A stretch of DNA of 64,000 nt from the NCBI RefSeq assembly GCF_019578655.1, contig NC_063256.1, forward strand, positions 18,458,531 to 18,522,530. Direction: 5' to 3'. Below the pieces are notes generated by a model, which saw only the letters and a list, made by a program, of their open reading frames with translations, did no database searches and was not told where the DNA came from. Positions 56,914 to 64,000 of the stretch are shown piece by piece. Source of the DNA: Ricinus communis. Its lineage: Eukaryota; Streptophyta; Magnoliopsida; Malpighiales; Euphorbiaceae. How positions within the stretch are numbered: the stretch's first letter is position 1; each line of letters starts with the position of its first letter. The position numbers and the translations under genes were made by a program.

Positions 56914-57903
56914 TGATACGAACGTGGCTAACTTGTGCCAAACCCGTATTCAATGTTGATGTCTTCACCAAGGATCATTCACCTAATCAAGCAAAGAAAC
57001 TCTAAATCCCAACAAGACCCTTAAATAACTTGTACTTAAGAACCTTAATTATAAAGAATTAAAGGTTGTTTAACATAAATATAAGTTTAGATTAAACTAA
57101 GCTTATAAAATACCAAGCCTTCACTTGATAAATTCACCAACTTCATAAAGAATAAAATAAGAGAATTAACTCCAAAATAATCAATATTCAACAACTCCCT
57201 TTACATAGAAATTCATACTAGCTTATATAGGCCTTAAAAAGACATAATTCTAGAATGATAAGGAAGCAAATAACAATACGACTAGGAATATTACTCCAAA
57301 ATTAAAAAGATAACTTAAAACAAGACTCCTAACTATTAAAAGACTTCTTTAAATGAGCAAATACTCCTAAAATTCATCCAACCCTGGCCTATATAATAAA
57401 CATAATATTTGGGCTTAAGTAACATGTAATAAGCGGCACATTCTTGAATATTGGACTCCAATTAACTTGACTTGTTTATTTTGGGGCTATTTTGACTTGT
57501 TCATATCTCCATATATTTAATTAAGTTGATAAGAGTATCTTGAGGTCCATTGTCTTGATGAAACCAAATCTCACTTAGACTTTGCATCTCCAACCTAAGC
57601 TTGAACTCTTGCTTCAAGAATACTCCTAAAGCATCCTTGAACTTCCTCATGCGAGCTCTAGTTATTGGTCTATCATATTTCAGTAGCTCGTGTACAATCC
57701 TAGTTGGATTAGGATTCCTAGTTGCAGTAGGACTCCTAGCTTGAGTAGGATTCCTAGTCGGAGTAGGACTCTTAGCTGAATCAGGATTCCCATCTTCACT
57801 TGAACTCCTAATATCAGTAGGACTCCTTGTTGGACTAGGATTCCTAGTATAATTAGGATTCCTTGTTTGAGTAGGATCCGTTGTCCTACATGGGTCCTCA
57901 CCA
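56914..57903 (-). repeat. 3' LTR of beta element
   Basis: The plus strand reads TGATACGAACG ... GGGTCCTCACCA (990 bp). The coding tail at 57929-57501 on the minus strand is open from the polypurine tract to the stop TGA. It includes nine or ten hexapeptide units (TRNPNY, TRNPSP, TRSPTD, IRSSSE, DGNPDS, AKSPTP ...), then YDRPITRARMRKFKDALG. A TATA box on the minus strand lies near 57220. Confidence 0.8.
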
Positions 57904-58600
57904 TTCCCCCTTTCTTTGAAAATATTCATCCTCGAATCTTGCTTGAATATTGTGAAAGAAACAAATAAATAATCTCAAAGAACAATACAAGCTCATTATC
58001 AACCTCTAAATCTTTCACAAGAGCGATTAGAGGAACGTTAGAACAAATAATTTTTTCAATGTCAACAAAATTGACATGCTCAAAAGACTCCATTGTATCA
58101 AGCAACACAATCTCACTCTTCACTAACTCAACTTTTGCCTCATATTCGTATGATCTCTGCAATTTTGGACTCACTTAAAGGTGGCAAATCACTGTCTTCC
58201 TCACCATCTTTATTAATCACATCTTCAAAATTTTCATTGACATCAGTAGAGCAATTTACCTTCTCTACATGATCAATATTAGTTTCCAAAGATGGCTTAG
58301 ACTTGGCTTTATCTTCAAGATTTTTAGCATAACGATGAACCAATTCCTTTAAATCTTCAAAACTATTTTTAAGTGAATCTAGGCTGCTCCTTAAAGATTT
58401 TATATCCTTTGGAAGTTCATCATTGAAATCTTGACGTGGTTGTCTTTCTATTTTCTTTGGCTTGGGTTTAGGATAGTAAAAATTTTGCCGACACTTTTCA
58501 TAATAATCGTCATTCTTTCGTCCCCATAATCTATCATAAGATTGATAAAGAAGATCTTGACATCCTCTAGCAAACTCCTCTTGACAAAATATCTCTCACA
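57904..58600 (-). pseudogene. Gag-like ORF of beta element
   Basis: Reading from about 58580 on the minus strand there is a basic stretch with YYPKPKPKKIERQPRQDF. A coiled-coil-like segment (DIKSLRSSLDSLKNSFEDLK) and an acidic segment (NIDHVEKVNCSTDV ... INKDGEEDSDLPPLSE) follow. After a frame change near 58150 comes EAKVELVKSEIVLLDTMESF. It is the same ORF type as 14737-15440, and no protease or polymerase motif follows. A gag-like role is suggested only by position. Confidence 0.5.
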
Positions 58601-59186
58601 CACAATCTCATATGTTTAACACTCCAAGTAAAGACATTTACACTCGTATTTCACTCAATTAGGCTTTTACCCTCTAATGAAATCACCACTTTCCTTTTAC
58701 CACTCAATTTTCACTCTCTAGCACTTATAAAGGCTAAAATAATGAGACACCAAACAACCAAATTTGTAATGACTCAGTAACCAACGAATCAGATTTAGAA
58801 CACAGAAGAACACAAACTAAGAAAATGAAACTAGACTTAATGACCAAGATTAAGTATAAATACAATAAAACACACAAGAATAAGATGAATTAAAGAAGAA
58901 CTAAGTTTGATGAACGAATTAAAGGACAAGGACAGATTTGATTTATGTAGAAAAAAAAATGTATTTAATGCTTAAGAAACAAAAGAAAAAAAATGAATTG
59001 GACTCTAAAAAGTAGCAAAGAATACGAATTGAACAAAACATTACTTTAGACAAGAAAATGAATCACAAAGACAAAGAAAATAATAGTTTGATAATTGTTT
59101 TTGTTTTCTTTGACACTAAAGAAAATGAATCAACTAAAAAATAAAGCATATATACTTGATTGATGAGCCAAAGCTCTTATACTAAA
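58601..59186 (-). other. Leader and primer-binding site of beta element
   Basis: The minus strand directly after the 5' LTR reads TTTAGTATAAGAGCTTTGGC, a decayed tRNA-iMet-type site. The remaining leader is A-rich and non-coding and resembles the epsilon leader near 42470-42610. Confidence 0.6.
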
Positions 59187-60120
59187 TGATACGAATATGG
59201 CTAACTTGTGCGAAACTCGTATTCAATGTTGATGTCTTCACCAAGTATCATTCACCTAATCAAGCAAAAAAAACTAACTCCCAACAAGACCCTTAAATAA
59301 CTTGTACTTATGAACCTTAATTATAAAGAATTAAAGGTTTTTTAATATAAATATAAGTTTAGATTAAACTAAGTTTGTAAAATACCAAGCCTTTACTTGA
59401 TAAATTCACCAAGTTCATAAAAAATAAAAGAAGAGAATTAACTCCAAAATAACAACAACCTTTACATAGAAATTCGTACTAGCTTATACAAGCCTTAAAA
59501 AAAACCTAATTCTATATTGATGAGGAAGCAAATAACAATAAGACTAGGAGTAGAACTCCTAAACTAAAGAGATAACTTAACACAAGACTTCTAACTATTA
59601 AAAGACTTCTTTAAATGAGCAAATAATCCTAAAATTTGTTCAACCCTAGCCCATATAATAAACATGGCATTTGGCTTAAGTAACATATAATAAGCAGCAT
59701 ATTCTTAAGTATTGAATAGCTTGACTTGTTTATTTTGGCCTATTTTGCCTTGTTCATGTCCTTATATATTGAATTAAGTTGATAAGAGTATCTTGAGGTC
59801 TATTGTCTTGATTAAGCCAAATCTCACTTGGACTTTAGATCTCTAACCCAAGCTTCAACTCTTGCTTCACGAAAACTCCTAAAGCATCCTTGAACCTCTT
59901 CATGCGAGCTCTAGTCATTGGTCCATCATATTTGAGTGCCTCATGTACTATCCTAGTCGGATTAGGATTCTTAGTCGGAGTAGGACTCCTAACTGAATTA
60001 GGATTCCCATCTTCACTTGAACTCCTAATATCATTAGGACTCCTTATTGGACTAGGATTCCTAGTGGAATTAGGATTCGTTGTTAGATTATGATTTATTA
60101 TGCTACATGGGTTCTCATCA
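59187..60120 (-). repeat. 5' LTR of beta element
   Basis: The plus strand reads TGATACGAATATGG ... GGTTCTCATCA (934 bp), clearly the partner of 56914-57903. It includes the pol tail with the hexapeptide repeat at about 59940-60105. Confidence 0.8.
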
Positions 60121-60125
60121 TAATG

Positions 60126-60900
60126 CCTTTTGGGGAAGGCAGAAACATGTGGTTACCTTACCATATGAAACTAATTTCAGCGAAAAGGAAATTCCCACTA
60201 AAGCCAAGCCTATCGCTCTGGGACCTAGGGATCTGGAAATTTGCAAAAAGGAGATTGCTGAGTTAGAAACTAAAGTGCTTATTAGGAAGAGCCACAGACC
60301 ATGCAGTTGCCCAACATTTTATGTAGAAAATGCTGCTGAATTAGAAAGAGGGGTTCCTAGATTAGTTATCAATTATAAGCCATTAAGCAAAGTTTTAAGA
60401 TGGATAAGATATCCTCTACCTTACAAAAAGGATTTGTTAGGAAGACTTTGATATGAAATTAGGATACTAGTAGATCCAAATCGATGAAAAGACCGATATA
60501 AAACAGTGTTTATAGTCCCTTTCGGGCATTATGAGTGGAATGTAATGCCATTCGAACTTAAAAATGCCCCATCAAAATTTTAGAGGATAATGAATGATAT
60601 ATTTAATGCTTATTCAGCATTTACTATCGTATACATTGATGATGTCTTGGTCTTTTCTAATTATGTAGACCAACATTTTAAACATCTTAAAATATTTATT
60701 AAGGTTATTGAGAGAGCTAGTTTACCAGTATCAGCAAAAAAGATAAATTTGTGCCAAGCTAAGATTAGATTTGTAGGACATCATATAGAAACCCTTTGTG
60801 CCAAACTAAGATTAAATTTATGCCAAACCCTTTCACTATTATCCCTATAGAAACGACAATACAATTTGCTGATAAATTCCTTAATGAGATAAGGGATAAA
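60126..60900 (+). pseudogene. Viral reverse transcriptase, broken
   Basis: After the beta element the first piece reads KEIPTKAKPIALGPRDLEIC, KEIAELETKVLIRKSHRPCS and VPRLVINYKPLS. Stops near 60450 and 60485 and one near 60582 interrupt it. The piece from 60590 contains the catalytic YIDD (60632-60643, in TIVYIDDVLVFS) and FVGHHIETLC, ending at a stop near 60850. YIDD or YVDD at this position is usual in caulimovirids. The pieces lie partly in different frames. Confidence 0.8.
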
Positions 60901-61500
60901 ACTCAACTATAAAGGTTTTTAGGGAGTCTTAATTATGTTGTAGAAGTTTACAAAGATTTGACTAAGGATGCTAAACCTTTATTCGAAAGGCTAAAGAAGA
61001 ATCCCCTGAATGGTCGGAAGCACATACTTTAGCGGTTTAAAAAATTAAATTGAAAGTTAAAGAACTTCCATGCCTAGCAATTCCCCATCCTGAAGCCTTT
61101 AAGATTGTACAAAAAGACACGTCGGAGAAGGGTTGTAAGGGTATCCTGAAGCAACCAATATAAAATAAAGAGCAATTAGTTAGATTTACCTCTAGTATTT
61201 GGACAACAGCTAGAGTAAATTACCCTACTATCAAGAAGGAAATTTTGTCAATCGTCTTGTGTATCCAGAAATTTGAATTTGACTTATTAAACTAAATATT
61301 CCTTATTAGGATACACTATAAATCTGCCAAAGACATCCTCCTAAAAGATGTAAAAAAACATAGCATTGGAACAAATTTTTGTTAAATGCCAGGCCATCTT
61401 ATTTGTTTTTGATTTTGAGATAGAATTTATGGAAGTGCTAACTTTCTACCTGATTTCTTAACAAGAGAATTTCTTACAAGAAATGAGTTCAAAGGATAAA
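60901..61500 (+). pseudogene. Viral RNase H region, heavily decayed
   Basis: Readable fragments are FLGSLNYVVEVYKDL with DAKPLFERL (connection region), LPCLAIPHPEAFKIV and SIWTTARVNYPTIKKEILSIVLCI (the Glu-containing RNase H block) near 61060-61290. Stops and frame changes occur every 30-60 codons. Confidence 0.65.
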
Positions 61501-62664
61501 GCTCCAGCAACCCTGTCTAGGAGGTCTTATGAGACTACTATCAATAATTTCCTGCTAACTGATCATCTTCAAGAGAATGCATAAAAAATTAGCATTAAAC
61601 GAGTGATAAAAAAGGAAAATTTATATCCATATATCCCTATTACTAATGAATTTTTTTGTTGGTAATTGATGCAAAACTTGAAGGTTTGCAGTCTTATAAA
61701 GCAACAGAAATATATACTAATCATTTCTCCATAACTCATAAAGCTTATGATTATTATCACCAAATTTTAGGAGAAACTAGTTATGTTATCTTTTCTCTTA
61801 TAGAATGATCCGAAGGAGATCTTGCTTATAGTAAGTTTATTACCAAAAAGGTTATTACCTTGGACGAATGGGGAAAAAGGCCTTTTGCAACTGAAGAATT
61901 GAAATATTCTTCTCATATTAGGAATTTCAATTATTTTGATTATATGAAAGCTTGGTTGGGAGACTTATTATATGATAATAGGCAACCTAAATTTAGTTGG
62001 TGGGTCCAATTTAAATTAGAAGGACATAACTCCTTGCCCACTTGGTTTATGAAATGTTTTTTCAATTGGAGACTATTTTCTATTATATCCCAAAATAAAG
62101 TTAGAATTGTTTATTAAATGTTTGTTTCGGGGAACAAAACACATAGAAATCACCATCTCTCCTTTGCTCTTTTTTAGAAAATCTCATGTATTATAAAGTG
62201 GGAGTGACAGATATTTGGAAAATTAAAAACACCTAAATTTGAAGAAACTATAGAAAAGGTTCGTTGGTTAACTAGAAGGGTATTAATTAAATGGTGGGAT
62301 AAATTTAATTTTTTCTCACCATCTTCTATTTTATTCTGTAAAAGGAATAATTACTTTTGGAAAGAAGAACTTATCGTAGGGCTCCTCATCATCCTAGCCT
62401 ATCCTTGGACACCTAAGCACTGCAAATTTAAAAAATTTGTTTAGAGATATTTTTGATAATATTCCAAAAGATGGAATAAAGCAACAATTCATGGCAACTC
62501 TAGCAGATAAGGAGCAATCGTTTTCTTCAAAAACAAGGTTACGTAGGAGACATGACAGGCTAAAAGACAAGGACAACTCAAAGAAATTTGATAACGAAGA
62601 TAACATGTCAGTGGATGCACTACCAATAATAGACTTCCAAGACCCTTACGATTATGATATTTAA
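61501..62664 (+). pseudogene. Viral C-terminal region of unknown function
   Basis: Downstream of RNase H there is a further 1.1 kb with coding character. One open piece (61860-62117) is rich in Trp, Phe and Tyr (MKAWLGDLLYD, FSWWVQFKLEGHNSLPTWFM). The last open piece (62437-62664) begins MFRDIFDNIPKDGIKQQF and ends in an acidic stretch with DPYDYDI. A similar tail past RNase H would be expected in a petuvirus-like polyprotein. I do not recognise a function. Confidence 0.5.
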
Positions 62665-63078
62665 AACATTATGTTAGAAAATAATTGAGGTTGCTTATGA
62701 CAACAATGATGTCAAAACTAAAGGAGAAGGAAGTGGGAGAACAAGTGAAGAAAAATATTCAAAAACAATTTCTACGTTCTCTCTAAAATCTAAGTGTTAT
62801 TACGTAGTGAGTGTATTTAAAATATGAGTGTTTGTGAGTTTCTAAATAAGGCTTGTAAAAGAGTGCATAGTAAGTGTGAGTGTTCTTAAGTAGTGACCAG
62901 TGAGGGTGCTTTGTTTGTGGAAGCTTATAATCAGCTATGTGTTTTCCTGCTCAGACTAGTGGTTGTGCTAAATAATAACATATTAAGTTTTCTATCTCAT
63001 CTCTTATGCATTCTTCATGGTTACAGCCATAGAGAAATTTATTGAAAAGTTTGGATTAATAGAGTGGGGAGATAAAGA
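62665..63078 (+). other. Viral intergenic/leader region
   Basis: Between the last coding piece and the terminal repeat lies sequence without long ORFs, where promoter and leader are expected. A weak TATA-like stretch (gtatttaaaatatgag) is near 62813. Direct gtgagtgt-like words recur near 62807, 62830 and 62875. The small leader ORF starts at 63017. Confidence 0.45.
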
Positions 63079-63247
63079 AAGCTTAATTCAATTAAGAGAA
63101 GAATTCATTCAATAAGTAAGATTTTTATATAACGAGCATTATAATAACCTAGAAGATTATTTAAATCTTAAAGAAATAGAGAATCAATTTTTTATTCTAG
63201 ATAGTTTAATAGCTACTTTAGAAAGAATAATTCCTGAGACTCCATAA
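63017..63247 (+). pseudogene. Small viral leader ORF (about 76 codons, one internal stop)
   Basis: ATG at 63017 opens a frame (begins MVTAIEKFIEKFG) to TAA at 63113-63115, one base from CAA. It continues in the same frame to TAA at 63245-63247 (contains EIENQFFILDSLIATLERII). The predicted product is helical and charged. It ends about 40 bases before the expected primer-binding site. The left terminal copy holds a more damaged partial version. Its role is unknown. Confidence 0.45.
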
Positions 63248-63280
63248 CTCTTTTACACTTCTTATGTTAATCCAAAAATT
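63079..63280 (+). repeat. Right copy of the viral terminal repeat
   Basis: It repeats 52669-52840 and stops at about 63280 (cttatgttaatcc), about ten bases before the position of the primer-binding site in the left copy. Confidence 0.8.
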
Positions 63281-63735
63281 CCGTGGAAACTCTTGATGAT
63301 AATCATCACTCCTTTGTCCCCCACCATGTATCATAAGATTGATAACAAAAATCTTGATGTTGTCTTGCAAAATTCTCTTGATGAACATCTCTCAACAAAC
63401 AACTCGCGTGTTTAACACTAAAAGAAAATCAGAATTAAAATGGCACGAAAAGAAGAAGACAAAACTAGACTTAATGAACAAGATTAAGCCAAAATACAAA
63501 AAGAAAATGTAAGAACAAGAAGCAATAGAAAATAACTAATCTTAATGAACGAACAATAAAAAGAAAAAGATTAAAATACCAAAATACTTTTTTAAGTTTA
63601 GAACTCTTATAATTGACTTAAATAAAGAACTAATAACAAGAACCAAATTAAAAGAAAGAACAAAGAAACACAAGAAATCAGAATTGACTAATGAAAATAT
63701 AAAAGGATAAAACCTGATATAGAGCTAAAGATATG
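63281..63735 (-). other. Alpha element leader resuming right of the virus
   Basis: It matches 15310-15800 (leader and end of the gag-like ORF), starting at ccgtggaaactcttgatg. A decayed primer site (complement of agagctaaagatatgg) is at about 63718-63735. Confidence 0.65.
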
Positions 63736-64000
63736 GAATCTCTATGAATAAGCTTGAGAACCCGTTTTGATTTGTGGATCCCCAACACATTAACATGAAA
63801 ACCCCAAGAACTAAATCGATTCAACCCCTAAGAAAAGTTAGAGAACATATTTGTTAGAAAGATAATCAAGAATTAGAATTTAGAAAACTTGTTCCCAAAT
63901 CCCAATTTCGAAACACTGCACAAGAAGATGATCAATCTACTTCAATGTGTCTTAAGCATGCATTTTACACAAGAAGACAAAGACAAAAGCAAAACAGCTT
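63736..64000 (-). repeat. Alpha LTR, cut by the window end
   Basis: It matches 15830-16090 and 14120-14360, beginning tctctatgaataagcttgag. It is the 5' LTR of the minus-strand alpha element whose other LTR is at 52160-52662. Confidence 0.65.

Larger units (their letters stand above)
56914..60120 (-). mobile_element. Complete beta non-autonomous gypsy element inserted in the virus
   Basis: LTRs at 56914-57903 and 59187-60120 flank a 1.28-kb interior. The target duplication is taacg (56909-56913) and taatg (60121-60125), differing by one C/T change at a CpG. On the minus strand the order is 5' LTR, primer site, leader, gag-like ORF, polypurine tract and 3' LTR. No protease, RT or integrase is present, so it depended on enzymes from another element. 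It is younger than the virus it interrupts. Confidence 0.85.
52669..63280 (+). mobile_element. Endogenous pararetrovirus (Caulimoviridae, petuvirus-like), one genome with terminal redundancy
   Basis: The plus strand carries, in order, a tRNA primer site, movement protein, capsid with zinc knuckle, aspartic protease, reverse transcriptase, RNase H and a C-terminal region. A non-coding/leader region comes last, and then the start is repeated. Excluding the beta element (56914-60120), one unit is about 7.2 kb. The coding part is about 6.5 kb in a single direction, which fits the single-polyprotein layout and size of petuviruses; this placement is inferred. No integrase is present, as expected for these viruses, so integration was by host repair. 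Many stops and frameshifts make it defective. Confidence 0.85.

Noticed and set aside
59757..60120. A second, truncated beta element sharing the LTR at 59187
   Set aside because: The coding tail belongs inside the LTR itself; extending the LTR to 60120 gives matching ends and a target duplication, so one complete element suffices.
52669..63280. A potentially active integrated virus
   Set aside because: All coding regions have multiple stops and frameshifts, the zinc knuckle has lost a Cys, and a 3.2-kb element splits the polymerase region.

Overview
This window is nuclear DNA of a flowering plant, almost certainly a dicot. It is AT-rich and holds no host gene, tRNA or rRNA that I can support. 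Almost every base can be assigned to broken transposable elements: Ty3/gypsy elements whose LTRs carry the C-terminal end of pol, Athila-type Ty3/gypsy, a SIRE/Maximus-type Ty1/copia element, and an integrated pararetrovirus (Caulimoviridae, petuvirus-like). Such nesting suggests heterochromatin, perhaps pericentromeric. The species cannot be named from this sequence. Names used here: alpha, beta, delta, epsilon = related non-autonomous or truncated gypsy LTR families; A, B = gypsy elements with pol; gamma = a roughly 0.9-1 kb repeat with a TATA box that forms the background into which much else inserted.

Layout. 1-6175: alpha tail, delta LTR, gamma, and a minus-strand copia element (LTR, env-position ORF, pol). 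6176-8976: a short tandem repeat with a hairpin, a probable copia-type LTR, and unassigned sequence. 8977-10435: a plus-strand alpha LTR, primer-binding site, leader and protease fragment. 10436-28085: gamma sequence in both orientations. It is interrupted by element A (10771-13131, target duplication ctaag/ctaaa) and by an alpha element (14107-25181, target duplication gtttg/gttcg), which itself contains the 8.4-kb element B (16367-24784). 28086-29969: gypsy gag joined to a second fragment of B-type pol. 29970-34807: the 3' half of an Athila element. 34808-39369: a gag-protease fragment, gamma, a delta element and gamma again. 39370-42150: second copy of the copia 3' region. 42157-44272: epsilon gag, leader and LTR. 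44273-46664: gamma split by a solo beta LTR (target duplication aatta/aatca). 46665-50099: the 5' half of an Athila element on the minus strand. 50100-52159: gypsy gag, leader and gamma, minus strand. 52160-64000: an alpha element whose middle is replaced by the pararetrovirus; the virus is split by a complete beta element (56914-60120, target duplication taacg/taatg).

None of the protein-coding regions is intact; all carry stops or frameshifts. The most notable object is the pararetrovirus at 52669-63280. It carries movement protein, capsid with zinc knuckle, aspartic protease, reverse transcriptase, RNase H and a C-terminal region. It spans one full circular genome (about 7.2 kb without the insert) plus about 180 bp of terminal redundancy, and its right end lies about 10 bp before the place of the tRNA primer-binding site. 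Relative ages read from the nesting: alpha first, then the virus, then beta; and gamma, then alpha, then B.
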